Assembly (NCBI RefSeq): GCF_001544975.2 | Contig: NZ_FCOG02000011.1 | Span: 79,741-143,740 of the forward strand | Reading direction: 5' to 3' | DNA from: Caballeronia arationis | GTDB lineage: Bacteria; Pseudomonadota; Gammaproteobacteria; Burkholderiales; Burkholderiaceae | Length of the DNA stretch: 64,000 nucleotides | Shown here: in pieces, positions 48,491 through 57,549 of the stretch | Numbering within the stretch: position 1 is the stretch's first letter | Layout: every line of letters begins with the position of its first letter | The notes under the pieces: generated by a model | Told to the model about the DNA's origin: nothing | The model's database searches: none | Seen by the model: the letters and a program-made list of their open reading frames with translations, nothing else | Translations under genes and position numbers: made by a program

Positions 48491-49234
48491 ATGAGCGACT
48501 TCCGCAAAGAACGAAAGAAGATTGCATTTGACAACCGCAAGCTGCATCTCTCGACGCCCTGCCCCACGGCCAAGGGCAAGTGGTCGAGCCTGCAGGTCAA
48601 CCTCTTCTCGAACAATCCCCGCATCACGGTCTACACGAACGATCCGGACGACCAGGGCGAATCGAAGCAGTACGGCAAGATCTCCGCGAACCTCGACGCG
48701 CAAGTGTTCATGGTGTTCCTCGGCGCACTGACGAAGATCATCGACGGTCCCGCTGGCCAGGAAGAAAAGGTGAAGATCGAAAACAAGAACTTCATCTTCC
48801 CGGGCGGCAAGCGCAGCGAATCGCCGGTCGTGCAGTCGGAACTGCACTTCGGCAAGGACGCGGAAGGTGTCGTGTGGGTTTCGGTGACCGCGCGTGATCG
48901 GCCCCGCATCAAGTTCCCGTTCGGTAAGAGCGACTTCCACACGCTGTTCCACAAGACCGGCGAGCAGTACAGCAACGGCGAGCAGTCGGCGCTTTTCGCT
49001 CGCGGCTGGATCCGTCTCATGGAAAACATGATGGCGCATTTGCTGGTGACGGAGTGGGTCGAGCCGGAGAAGAAGGACAACGGTGGCGGTAACCGTGGCG
49101 GCGGCGGTGGCTTCAACCGCAACAACAGCGGTGGCGGCAACCGTGGCAATAGCTACGGCGGTGGCGGTGGTGGCAGTGGCGGCGGTGGTGGCGGCGGTTC
49201 GACTGAAGAAGTGTCGGACGACATTCCCTGGTAA
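48491..49234 (+). CDS. SSB-like nucleic-acid-binding protein with Gly-rich linker and acidic tip (ChmC candidate)
   Basis: Residues 1 to about 190 form a compact domain with a strand pattern (KWSSLQVNLFSNNPRITVYT; AQVFMVFLGALTKIIDGPAG) like whirly/PUR-type single-strand binders. A roughly 45-residue Gly/Asn/Arg linker follows, ending in EEVSDDIPW, the acidic-aromatic tip of single-stranded DNA-binding proteins (DDDIPF-type). It may be the phage SSB. Alternatively it is the nucleus-associated RNA-binding protein ChmC, a whirly-fold protein encoded several genes after chimallin in related phages; it lies about nine genes after chmA here. The Shine-Dalgarno is weak. A 10-bp terminator follows. 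Confidence 0.7.
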   Translation: MSDFRKERKKIAFDNRKLHLSTPCPTAKGKWSSLQVNLFSNNPRITVYTNDPDDQGESKQYGKISANLDAQVFMVFLGALTKIIDGPAGQEEKVKIENKNFIFPGGKRSESPVVQSELHFGKDAEGVVWVSVTARDRPRIKFPFGKSDFHTLFHKTGEQYSNGEQSALFARGWIRLMENMMAHLLVTEWVEPEKKDNGGGNRGGGGGFNRNNSGGGNRGNSYGGGGGGSGGGGGGGSTEEVSDDIPW

Positions 49235-49271
49235 GCGGGTTTAAGGCAGTTGAAATGCTGAGTTAGTTGAG

Positions 49272-49307
49272 GAACCGGTCAGGCTTGTGGGGCTTGACCG
49301 GTTCTTT
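49272..49307 (+). terminator. Terminator after the SSB-like gene
   Basis: GAACCGGTCA (49272-49281) pairs perfectly with TGACCGGTTC (49295-49304), then TTTG. Confidence 0.75.
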
Positions 49308-49380
49308 GACCCCAGACCGCATTGAACGAAGTGTCAACGATATACAACCCCGATAAATGGCATCAAAAAGGGGGCGCGAG

Positions 49381-50007
49381 ATGAATTTGGAAGAAGCTGC
49401 TTTGATTGTGAAATCCGGAGGACTTGACGAGCGTGATACGGCGTCGTGGTTAAGGAAATACCGAGGACACAGATCAAGCGCACGGCAGCGCGGGATGACC
49501 TCTGCACTGACGTTTGATCAGTACGTTAAAAAAGTCGTCGAGGCGCGGATCGTTCAGCCGAGTCAAATCGGCGGAAAGCAAGGCCGCTCTGTACTGGGAA
49601 GAGAAGGTGACGTAGGTCCTTATACGGAACGCAGCTGTCGCTTCATCACTCTGGAGCAAAACGTCGCTGAAGCCAAAGCAAATGGCCGATACGTTGAACG
49701 GAACGAGATTCTCTCTCGGAAGACCTCCGAGAGGATGACGGGGTTGACAAAGGACAACTCAGACCAAGTCCGGCGAATGTCCGAAACGAAAACAGGCCGA
49801 ACAAAGCTTAACGACCCTGCCAGAGCTTCCCAGGCAGACAAGTTAGCGCGGAATTTCGAGCTGATCGACCCGAGCGGCATTCGGCACACCGGTCGGAACG
49901 TGAAGGACTTTTGCATCGCAAACCGCTTGAACGCCTTCGCTATCTACGACGTCTTCGCAGGAAGACGGAAACACCACAGGGGCTGGACCGGTCGTTACAT
50001 CGATTGA
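49381..50007 (+). CDS. HNH-type homing endonuclease (208 aa)
   Basis: Start taken as ATG 49381 after GGGGGCGCGAG; ATG 49357 is also in frame. The central GDVGPYTERSCRFITLEQN is the G.yt.dNcrfvt..eN pattern of phage HNH homing nucleases. KASQADKL...FELIDPSGIRHTGRNV with FCIANRL...YDVFAGRR and HHRGW is the DNA-binding repeat seen at the end of these enzymes. Composition is less biased than the neighbours. It is a free-standing insert between the SSB-like gene and the gp68-like RNAP subunit. ACGATATACAACCCCG near 49338 weakly resembles the early motif. Confidence 0.75.
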   Translation: MNLEEAALIVKSGGLDERDTASWLRKYRGHRSSARQRGMTSALTFDQYVKKVVEARIVQPSQIGGKQGRSVLGREGDVGPYTERSCRFITLEQNVAEAKANGRYVERNEILSRKTSERMTGLTKDNSDQVRRMSETKTGRTKLNDPARASQADKLARNFELIDPSGIRHTGRNVKDFCIANRLNAFAIYDVFAGRRKHHRGWTGRYID

Positions 50008-50016
50008 GAAATGTTT

Positions 50017-50039
50017 CGGTGATATATCACCACCCTGAC
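50017..50039 (+). promoter_or_regulatory. Early-promoter motif within a 14-bp palindrome
   Basis: GGTGATATATCACC (50018-50031) is a perfect palindrome, followed by ACCCTGAC as at 39987. It lies 35 bp upstream of the TTG start at 50073. Confidence 0.75.
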
Positions 50040-50072
50040 AGCTTGTAGTTAATGTTCCTAAGGAGATCAGTT

Positions 50073-51635
50073 TTGGAACTGCAAATCAGCAAAATCGGTC
50101 TGGTCGACAACAGTCGGACCGAGGTGACGCTTACGCATCAGGGACAGAGTATTGAATGGAATATTTCCGAATTCAAAAACATAATTAAGGACCTCGAATA
50201 CGACATCTTCGAGCAGATCAACGCGTTCTGGGAACATCTGCCGATGGAGCGGCAGAACGAGATTTTTTCGATCTACCGTCAGATCAAGGAAGTGTTTGGG
50301 ATGTACTACGGCACGAACCAGCTGACCCTTTTTCTGTACGGAATGGTGGCCAAGCTTTACCAGCTGCACGAGCTCGAAGACGTCAAGCACTGGATCGACT
50401 TTCACGCGAACATCTACCACCCGGCGGATCTGAAAGAGCATTTCGTCATGCACGAGATGCCGGGCACGCGTGAAGGCACGTATCTCCGTGAAGACTACGG
50501 CTGGCTTATCGCAATCTCTGTCGCGCTGCGCGTGATTTTCCCGATCTGGGGCGAATTCATCGCGATGGTGAAGGAAGAGTGCGGGACCAATTGGAAAGAG
50601 TTTCACGCGTATCAGTTGCTCTCGCAAACTCGCATGGCGCAATCGGCCCACATGGAGCGACTGCGCACGTACGTGGAATCCATGATTCCGAGCGATCCGA
50701 AGAAGATGGACGTGGCCAATAGCGCGCACATTTTCAAGGGCATCAGTGTCGAAGACTTTCCCGCGTTGATCATGGGTCAGGTGCTTGTTCGCAAGCTCGC
50801 CTTTGGCGACGTGCGCGGTGTCGATCCGAACTCGCATCTGGTGAGCCGGATCTTCAACTTCATCAAGTACAAGACGCGAGGCGGTTCCGATAGCGGTTTC
50901 AGCGGAATCGTGAAGGAAAAGAAAGTCGAGGGCCAGAACCAAGACACCGAAAACCAGCAGTCGAAGTTGGAAAGCTGCAAGGTCAAGCTGCCGGTCGCGG
51001 AAGGCAAGATCGCGCCTATCCGGATGTACGCTCGCGACATGCGTCACATCGCACAGCAGATCGCGCCGGACATGCCGCCGGAGCTTCTGGAGATGTCGCT
51101 CGAGTCCGTGAAGGCGCTCGAGAACGAGATCCACTGTAAGCCGCAGACGCTTCTCGTGATGTTCGCGCTGAAGAGTCGTCGGCAGTTGCAGCCGCGTGGT
51201 ATCCATCACCTGAAGATCTCCTCCAAGCTTCAGGCCATCGCCGCTGCGCAAGCCATTTATTGGCACAAGGGCTATCCCGAGCTCGCCGGCCTCGTGAGTG
51301 CAATCGCACGATCGAACGAGGACGTAATGCACCTGACGAGTACCGATTCGAAAGCGAAAATCCCCTCGCCGATGATCGACCAGCTCTCAGCGCTGTACAA
51401 GCATCCCCGTCGTCAACCCGGTAAGCAGAAAGCCCCGCGACTCCCGACTTCGGCCGAAGTTGCGATCGATCTCATTTCCAAGCAGTTAAGCGAGCACGAC
51501 TGGCGCCTCACGCTGCCCGCCGAGTGGGTTGGACAACTCACTGGCAATCAGCACGACCGCTTCTACGCCGTGCCCGGCAACATCAAAATTAAACTGGCGC
51601 AACTGTCCATTGCGCTGGCATCAAGGAGTTTCTAA
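50073..51635 (+). CDS. Fifth non-virion RNAP subunit (phiKZ gp68-like)
   Basis: AAGGAG at 50060-50065 points to TTG 50073, giving 520 aa, essentially the length of phiKZ gp68. The in-frame ATG 50052 overlaps the promoter leader. No homology to cellular RNAP subunits is visible: the product is a helical protein starting MELQISKIGLVDNSRTEVTL, with a polar insertion around 300 (VEGQNQDTENQQSKLESCKV). Its place, with two genes between it and the beta C-half/beta' C-half pair, matches gp68-gp71/73-gp74 order. In phiKZ this subunit is needed for late-promoter recognition. Early motif upstream. Confidence 0.75.
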   Translation: MELQISKIGLVDNSRTEVTLTHQGQSIEWNISEFKNIIKDLEYDIFEQINAFWEHLPMERQNEIFSIYRQIKEVFGMYYGTNQLTLFLYGMVAKLYQLHELEDVKHWIDFHANIYHPADLKEHFVMHEMPGTREGTYLREDYGWLIAISVALRVIFPIWGEFIAMVKEECGTNWKEFHAYQLLSQTRMAQSAHMERLRTYVESMIPSDPKKMDVANSAHIFKGISVEDFPALIMGQVLVRKLAFGDVRGVDPNSHLVSRIFNFIKYKTRGGSDSGFSGIVKEKKVEGQNQDTENQQSKLESCKVKLPVAEGKIAPIRMYARDMRHIAQQIAPDMPPELLEMSLESVKALENEIHCKPQTLLVMFALKSRRQLQPRGIHHLKISSKLQAIAAAQAIYWHKGYPELAGLVSAIARSNEDVMHLTSTDSKAKIPSPMIDQLSALYKHPRRQPGKQKAPRLPTSAEVAIDLISKQLSEHDWRLTLPAEWVGQLTGNQHDRFYAVPGNIKIKLAQLSIALASRSF

Positions 51636-51637
51636 TA

Positions 51638-53149
51638 ATGAATCAAGCCGCCCGCATGCACGTCAAACGCCTGTTCCTGATGGAAACCGGCACCTATAAC
51701 ACGCAGTATCGTCGGCCCTACGAGACCAACCTTCAGGGACACACGCTCAACCAGCTCAGCGAAGCGCTGGCCGGCACGCAGAAGTACACGCCGTCTCTGC
51801 TGGCAGGTGTAGCGAACCAGGTTATCGCGCCGTCGGCCACCGCGGAACAAGCAGCCGGCATCGTAAATGGCTGGGGCGAGCGCCGCATGCGGTTCATGAT
51901 GGAAGTGGAAAACCGCTACATGGCGGGCGGTACGTCCACCAGCATCATCTTGGGCTACACGAACTATCCCGGCGTGATCTTCCATTCGAATCACATCGAT
52001 CCGAAGATGGAATTCTTCGTGAACTCTGTTGTGACCGTTCGCACGACACTCGAGCACACGCCGTTCGGCAACCAGACCTACACCAACGTCGCAGAGAATG
52101 CGCACGTGCTCGTCGACCCGGCATACATCGACGCTTACACCCCCAACCGGACTCACCGCATGCGTCCGGAGGATGTGTACGCCACGATGTCACTGAACCA
52201 TCTGCAAGGTCTCGGCGATGTGGTCGACTGCCGCACGGTGTTGTCGGGAACGCCGGTCGCGTCGCGTCGTGGCAATAACCTCGCAGCGGACTACGCAGCG
52301 AACTTGCTCGACAACTACAAGAAGGCGACGGTCGATAACGCATTCGGCGTGCAGCAGGAAACGGATGTGCTGGAAACAGCCCGTGGTTACGCGCAGGAAC
52401 AGCCGATCGGTTACAACTCGTTCTTCCAGGCAATGACTAAGTTCCGCGACGGCGTCGTCTCGAACTTCTTCACCTGGAACGATCTGCAGCGTCTTGATCC
52501 GAACGTCGACAACGTGACGGTCGTGGCGGCGCTCGGCCAGACGAACCACGCGGCGCCAGCGCTGGGTGAGGCGCACATCGCGGGGTCGGGCATGTCGCAA
52601 GACTGGGGCGGCTCTGATCGTCTCACGCAAGTGGCGACGATTCTCAGTCAGGCAGTTCCGGCACTGATGATGGAGCTCACGCTCACGCAGCTGGCGTTCA
52701 CGACGACCAACCGTCGGGTCCTGTCCAATTCCATGCCAATGAGCATGCCGATGGATGCTGCAACTTCGCCGGTCAGCACCGCCATCGCCAACGCCGAGGG
52801 CTTCAGCTCGAACGACCTCGGACCTTACTTGCAGCACTTCATTGTGAAGCTCGAACACATGGTCCTGAACGACATCTCGTTCAAGAACGCGGTCGACTTC
52901 CACATCGAAATGCGTGCCGACCTGTTGGGCGAGACGTGGATCAAGCTTGCGCTCGACGGCGGTCCTCCGATCACCTACGTGACGCCGAGCTTCGCGGATG
53001 CCTTGATGGTGCCCGTCATCACGAACAACGAAAACCTGAACCTGCAACTCTCGCGCGACTTCGAGCAGGTGTTCCATCACCTGAACGACCACACCGGCAT
53101 GCCGGGCACGTCAGAAGGACTCGCCACGCCGCAGTTCGGTCTTATCTAA
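51638..53149 (+). CDS. Conserved phiKZ-type protein between RNAP subunits (503 aa)
   Basis: AAGGAG 7 bases before ATG 51638 lies in the end of the previous gene, giving a tight operon. Beta-rich with Thr/Asn/Met-rich stretches (AGGTSTSIILGYTNYPGVIF; NRRVLSNSMPMSMPMDAATS), composition typical of virion or large-assembly proteins. It occupies the phiKZ gp69 position. Unknown function; highly biased codons imply strong expression. Confidence 0.65.
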   Translation: MNQAARMHVKRLFLMETGTYNTQYRRPYETNLQGHTLNQLSEALAGTQKYTPSLLAGVANQVIAPSATAEQAAGIVNGWGERRMRFMMEVENRYMAGGTSTSIILGYTNYPGVIFHSNHIDPKMEFFVNSVVTVRTTLEHTPFGNQTYTNVAENAHVLVDPAYIDAYTPNRTHRMRPEDVYATMSLNHLQGLGDVVDCRTVLSGTPVASRRGNNLAADYAANLLDNYKKATVDNAFGVQQETDVLETARGYAQEQPIGYNSFFQAMTKFRDGVVSNFFTWNDLQRLDPNVDNVTVVAALGQTNHAAPALGEAHIAGSGMSQDWGGSDRLTQVATILSQAVPALMMELTLTQLAFTTTNRRVLSNSMPMSMPMDAATSPVSTAIANAEGFSSNDLGPYLQHFIVKLEHMVLNDISFKNAVDFHIEMRADLLGETWIKLALDGGPPITYVTPSFADALMVPVITNNENLNLQLSRDFEQVFHHLNDHTGMPGTSEGLATPQFGLI

Positions 53150-53185
53150 CAAGGAACGGGTTCGGCAACGGACCCTAGAGAAAAC

Positions 53186-54688
53186 ATGACAACTCCCAAT
53201 CTGATCGAGCTGTACAAGTGGCTCATGCAGACCGCGAACCTGGTCGTCACGAGCGACAACCTGGTTTCCGGAAAGCTCATGAATCAGACGATGCCGGTGC
53301 TGATCAAGGGCAAGCGCCTCGCACTGCCGTCGCCTGAACATCTCGCGAATCCGGACAAGAGCCAGATCGTGCTGTTCCATCCGCTCGCGGAATCGATCAC
53401 GCGTGGCGAATCGGAAGTGCTGGAGAAGTTCCGTTCGATGCTGATGGTGCGCTTCAACCTGGTCGCGGCCGAACTGATGCTCCAGCTCCTTTCGATCGCG
53501 ATCTCGACCGATTTGCACGCGCAACTCGCCCCGGATCAGTCCGAGTTCCTGTCGAAGGTCAAGAACGCCGACGACAAGACCTACGACCTGTTCAAGAAGG
53601 TGCTGGCTGCGATGCCGTCGGATCAGACTGCGCGTCGCATCATCACGATCTTCCTGAAGAAGACCGGTTCGGTCGGTGGAAAGCGCCACAAGCGCGTTGG
53701 TGTCGTGACGTTCCCGCTGTATCAGGAACTGAAGAAGGATGGGAACGACATCTACGGCATCAAGTGTCGGGTGAAGGACAAGGAAACGTTGATCGCGTTG
53801 ATGGAATTCATGTTCCCTCAGATCGACGTGGAAGGATCGTATCACCGCGGCTCGGACTCGGACGTGGCTCCGAACCTGGATGCGCTGATGCAGGCATCGC
53901 TGGCCGTCATCGCACCGCTCAACGATCTCACGAGTACGTTCGAGAACCAGCTCGGCGACGAAACCAATCCGGCGACCGATCTCGCGATCAACTGCGAGTG
54001 GGAACGCACCTTCGACAACCTCGGCGTGATGCTGTCGGAAATCCGTAAGGTTCCGATGCAGGCTGGCAATGAAGGGTCGTCCGGTGAACCGCCGGTTGTG
54101 GCCCAACCTGCAACTACCGCAATGCCCGCGTCGTATCCGCAACCGACGGCACCTGTCGCACCGGCTCCGATCGTGCAAGCGGCGCCGGTTCCGGTCGTGG
54201 TACCTGCACCTGTTGCAGTACCGAGCGCTTCGCCGGTTTCGGGAGCTCGTCAGCCGCTTGACGGGTTCCTTGCGCAACGTGAAGCAGAGCGCGCGATGCA
54301 GCAGCAGCACCAGGAAGCGTGGATGACCGCAACGCACCGCCAGCAACCGCCTGTTCAGCCGCACCGTCAACCGGTCTACCAGCAGCCGACGGTGACGAAC
54401 GGCTATTACCCGCAAGCACCGGCACCGCAGCAACAACCGCCGCATCTCGTGCACACGGGCCGTGGACTGGACTTTAACTCGGTCCTGGCGACAAATCCCT
54501 CGGTCGTGTATGCGACCGGTGGCTATCCGACTCCTCAGCAGCAAGCACCGATGCAGCAGCAAGGTTCGCGCTGGGCAAATCAGCAGAGCCAACCGATGTA
54601 TCCGCAACAGCAACCGATGTATCCGCAGCAGGGGTATCAGCAGCCGCAGGGTGGTTATTACCCGCCCGCGAATGGTCGTTTGGTCTAA
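53186..54688 (+). CDS. Conserved phiKZ-type protein with Pro/Gln-rich tail (500 aa)
   Basis: Starts MTTPNLIELYKWLMQTANLV, 36 bp after the 503-aa gene. Residues 1 to about 295 form a helical/alpha-beta domain. From about 300 the chain is Pro/Ala/Gln/Tyr-rich low complexity with repeats (QPMYPQQQPMYPQQGYQQPQ), like prion-like tails that drive condensation. It takes the phiKZ gp70 position. The tail suggests self-association or partner recruitment in or around the phage nucleus, but that is inference. A bidirectional terminator follows. Confidence 0.65.
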   Translation: MTTPNLIELYKWLMQTANLVVTSDNLVSGKLMNQTMPVLIKGKRLALPSPEHLANPDKSQIVLFHPLAESITRGESEVLEKFRSMLMVRFNLVAAELMLQLLSIAISTDLHAQLAPDQSEFLSKVKNADDKTYDLFKKVLAAMPSDQTARRIITIFLKKTGSVGGKRHKRVGVVTFPLYQELKKDGNDIYGIKCRVKDKETLIALMEFMFPQIDVEGSYHRGSDSDVAPNLDALMQASLAVIAPLNDLTSTFENQLGDETNPATDLAINCEWERTFDNLGVMLSEIRKVPMQAGNEGSSGEPPVVAQPATTAMPASYPQPTAPVAPAPIVQAAPVPVVVPAPVAVPSASPVSGARQPLDGFLAQREAERAMQQQHQEAWMTATHRQQPPVQPHRQPVYQQPTVTNGYYPQAPAPQQQPPHLVHTGRGLDFNSVLATNPSVVYATGGYPTPQQQAPMQQQGSRWANQQSQPMYPQQQPMYPQQGYQQPQGGYYPPANGRLV

Positions 54689-54698
54689 ATCAGGTCTG

Positions 54699-54752
54699 AC
54701 GGCATAAGCCGGAGAAGAGAGCTCACGCCCTCTTCTCCGACCCTGTCTTTTT
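54699..54752. terminator. Bidirectional terminator between convergent genes
   Basis: 10-bp stem 54710-54719 with 54730-54739; ACCCTGTCTTTTTTT follows on plus. On minus the hairpin is followed by GGCTTATGCCGTC (54707-54699), the shared module. Confidence 0.85.
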
Positions 54753-54757
54753 TTGCG

Positions 54758-55126
54758 TTACGACGTCAAGACATTACTGGTCATGTAGGCGGAACGCAGT
54801 TGTTCGAGGACAACGCTTGACGGAATAAGTAGTCGCGTGACGCCGGTGCCGAACTCCGTTGGAGACGAAAAGTTGTTCATCCGCATCGTCACCCAATGAA
54901 ATTGCGGCTGCAGGTTCACCACCTGCAAGAACCCAAAAAGATCCTGATCGTTTTCCCAGGCAGCCTGAGGGCTCACGGACATGAGCTGCGTCGACTGATG
55001 TTGCCGCAGGTACGTCATGTGGTCCTCGAGCACCTGGCGAAAGCCGTCCGTGTAATAGACGGAAGGACCAGGATCAAACATGAGGGCGTTAATGGCGTTG
55101 CCGGATGTGCTGGAAGTTGAGGCCAT
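54758..55126 (-). CDS. Conserved phage structural protein (122 aa)
   Basis: Minus-strand gene inserted in the plus-strand RNAP operon. Begins MASTSSTSGNAINALMFDPG, then PSVYYTDGFRQVLEDHMTYL and FHWVTMRMNNFSSPTEF. This FDP..yY.D.fR..le.H..yLR...hWvtmRmN pattern is a small conserved family in phiKZ-like and other large myophages, of probable baseplate or tail role (from memory, not verified). It sits between the RNAP-linked gene terminator and the early motif at 55157. Confidence 0.65.
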   Translation of the reverse strand: MASTSSTSGNAINALMFDPGPSVYYTDGFRQVLEDHMTYLRQHQSTQLMSVSPQAAWENDQDLFGFLQVVNLQPQFHWVTMRMNNFSSPTEFGTGVTRLLIPSSVVLEQLRSAYMTSNVLTS

Positions 55127-55156
55127 TGTTAGAAATCCGTCTCAAAAGAATCACGG

Positions 55157-55175
55157 TTACATATCACTACTCTGA
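55157..55175 (+). promoter_or_regulatory. Early-promoter motif upstream of the beta C-half
   Basis: TTACATATCACTACTCTGA; 75 bp before ATG 55248. Confidence 0.7.
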
Positions 55176-55247
55176 AGCGGCGCAGCTGCTTTGGTCACAG
55201 TGAAAACACACTGATAACAAATTCAAGCATCTTCACAAGGAATACGC

Positions 55248-57497
55248 ATGATGGACACCGCCAGTCTGACTGCGAGCGTCGCCCCCATGACATCCGCGCT
55301 TCGTCGCTCGGGTGTACTACTGGAAGAACCGAATGAGCTCGACCCGGAGCTCATGAACGTTTGCGGGTTGAATCCCTGGGACGGCCATAACTCGGCAGCC
55401 CGCAAACAAATGTTTTCGTCTCACGTCGGACAGTGCCTCGTGATCAAGGGATCGACCGAACGTCGCTGCCAATCGGGTACGGAACGCGAGTTCGGGAAGT
55501 ACACGTTTTCGGCCAAGGTTCCGGTCGACTGCGAAGTGATCAAGGTGATCGATCGCTACCGCGAAACGTTCGGCCAAGACACTGTGCTCAAGCGCCGTCA
55601 GGACAATCCGCACAGCGTGATCATCTACGAGAACGTCCATACGAAGGAGATCGGCTGCATCAACCTTACGACGCACACGTCGTATCACTCGTACCTCGGG
55701 TTTCGCAACGCGATCAAGCCCGCGCTCTCCGACATTCGCGTCGGTAGTTATCTGAAGGAAGGCACGATCCTCACGGATTCTCCCTCGGTGACGGACACCG
55801 GCGGCTACAAGTACGGACGCGAGTGCAACATCGCGTACATGAGCCATCCGGTCACCTCTGAGGACGGCATCATGATCAGTGCGGAGGTGCTCAAAGAATT
55901 CGGCTTCAAGAAGTACGAGACGCGTGTCGTCGAGTTCGGCAGCAAGGCCTATCCGCTCAATCTCTACGGCGACGAGGGCAATTTCAAGGCGTTCCCTGAC
56001 ATCGGCGAATTCGTTCGCGAGGACGGCGTGCTGATGGCGCTGCGTCCACATGACAAGGATCCGAAGAGCTTCGACCGTGAGCTGGCGATTGTCGAGCAAG
56101 GCACGTACGATCTGATGGAGATCGACCACGTCTTTGACAAGATGATCTACGCAGACGGAGCTGGCGGTCGCGTCATCGACGTTCGTGTTCAGCACGACAC
56201 GCGTGCGAACCACTCGCCGACGCCGATGGGCATGGATGCTCAGGCTGATCGCTACGACCGTGCACGCCGTCAGTTCTACTCGGACATCGTCTACGAATGG
56301 CGACGCCTCGAGCGTGAGCGCAAGGAATCGCTGCGTCTCACCCCAGAGTTCCATCGACTCGTGGTCGAAGCGCTGTTTGTAGTGCAGGAGTCGAAGGAGC
56401 GCATCTACCCGCTTTATCGCAAGGCTCCGCTGGATGACTGGCGCATCGAGTTCACGATCGAGTACGACGTCACGCCGACGATCGGTTTCAAGCTCACCGA
56501 CACGCACGGCGGTAAGGGCGTGATTTGTAACGTCGTGCCGGCCGACCACATGCCCGTCGACGCGGACGGCAACCGCGCTGACATCGTGATGGACCCGAAC
56601 TCGACCGTGTCACGGATGAATCTCGGCCGCAAGTACGAGATCTACATCAACGCGCACTCACGGGATGTGGCCAAGCAGATTCGTGCCTGGTTCGGCATCG
56701 GTGAGAACGACCGTCAAACGCTGTCGAAAGTGCAGGAGATCGAGGCGAGCAACAAGCCGGTGTTCGATCACGCGTGGAACTACTTGATGGGCTACTACGA
56801 AATCGTCGCGCCTGTCATGCACTCGTGGTTCGAAGGCGGTGCGTACCTCAAGACGCGCGCCGAGCACTTGGCCGAAGTGGTTCGCAACGGCATCTACCTG
56901 CATCTGCCGACGAACAATCCCCGTGAGTCGAGCGACATCGTTCGGATGCTCGAAGCCAGCTATCCGTCGACCTACGGACCGGTAACTTACGTCGGCAACT
57001 CCGGCCGCCGCGTAACAACCAAGGTTCCGGTTCGGATTGGCAGCGTGTACATCATCCTGCTGGAAAAGATCGCGGACGATTGGACAGCCGTGTCATCGGG
57101 CAAGACGCAGCATTACGGCGTTCTGTCTCAGGTGACCAATGCCGACAAGTACGCCCTGCCCTACCGTGCGCAGTCGATTCGTGCATGGGGCGAGGCAGAG
57201 AAGCGGATCTTGGCGTCGTATGTTGGCCCGCGTGCGTCGGCGGAAGTCATGGACCGCAACAACAACCCGCAAACGCACGAGATGGTCTGCAACGCGATCC
57301 TCGACGCAGAGGAACCGACCAACATGTACAACGCAGTCGATCGTTCGGTCATTCCGTACGGCAACTCGCGTCCCCTGCAATTGGTCAAGCACATCCTCGC
57401 ATGTGCAGGCGTCCAGTTCGTCTACCGACCCTACTCGCCCTCCTGGAAAGGGCGCAGTGGAAACATGGCACAACAGCAAGCAGCACTCACTCATTGA
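55248..57497 (+). CDS. Non-virion RNA polymerase beta C-terminal half (phiKZ gp71/73-like)
   Basis: 749 aa, AAGGAA before ATG 55248. NPWDGHNSAARKQMFSSHVG (about residue 40-60) corresponds to the beta fork region (P...hdda.Ra.MgsnmqrQ). The second DPBB motif is strikingly conserved near residue 418: DTHGGKGVICNV, then MPVDADGNRADIVMDPNS and VSRMNLGRKYEI, matching RHGNKGViS...MPyde.G.pvDivlNP..vpsRMniGq.lE of cellular beta. With the beta' pieces it builds the active site. phiKZ makes this part from a gene split by an intron-like insert (gp71-73); here it is continuous. Directly followed by the beta' C-half. Confidence 0.92.
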   Translation: MMDTASLTASVAPMTSALRRSGVLLEEPNELDPELMNVCGLNPWDGHNSAARKQMFSSHVGQCLVIKGSTERRCQSGTEREFGKYTFSAKVPVDCEVIKVIDRYRETFGQDTVLKRRQDNPHSVIIYENVHTKEIGCINLTTHTSYHSYLGFRNAIKPALSDIRVGSYLKEGTILTDSPSVTDTGGYKYGRECNIAYMSHPVTSEDGIMISAEVLKEFGFKKYETRVVEFGSKAYPLNLYGDEGNFKAFPDIGEFVREDGVLMALRPHDKDPKSFDRELAIVEQGTYDLMEIDHVFDKMIYADGAGGRVIDVRVQHDTRANHSPTPMGMDAQADRYDRARRQFYSDIVYEWRRLERERKESLRLTPEFHRLVVEALFVVQESKERIYPLYRKAPLDDWRIEFTIEYDVTPTIGFKLTDTHGGKGVICNVVPADHMPVDADGNRADIVMDPNSTVSRMNLGRKYEIYINAHSRDVAKQIRAWFGIGENDRQTLSKVQEIEASNKPVFDHAWNYLMGYYEIVAPVMHSWFEGGAYLKTRAEHLAEVVRNGIYLHLPTNNPRESSDIVRMLEASYPSTYGPVTYVGNSGRRVTTKVPVRIGSVYIILLEKIADDWTAVSSGKTQHYGVLSQVTNADKYALPYRAQSIRAWGEAEKRILASYVGPRASAEVMDRNNNPQTHEMVCNAILDAEEPTNMYNAVDRSVIPYGNSRPLQLVKHILACAGVQFVYRPYSPSWKGRSGNMAQQQAALTH

Positions 57498-57549
57498 AGA
57501 TCGACGTCCGGCCAGCTCATCGGCCAGGACGGCTTAACAAGGAAGACAA

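Noticed and set aside
54300..54680. Tandem DNA repeat
   Set aside because: The CAGCAA/CCGCAG repetition is codon-level low complexity of the Pro/Gln-rich tail of the 53186 gene, not an independent repeat element.
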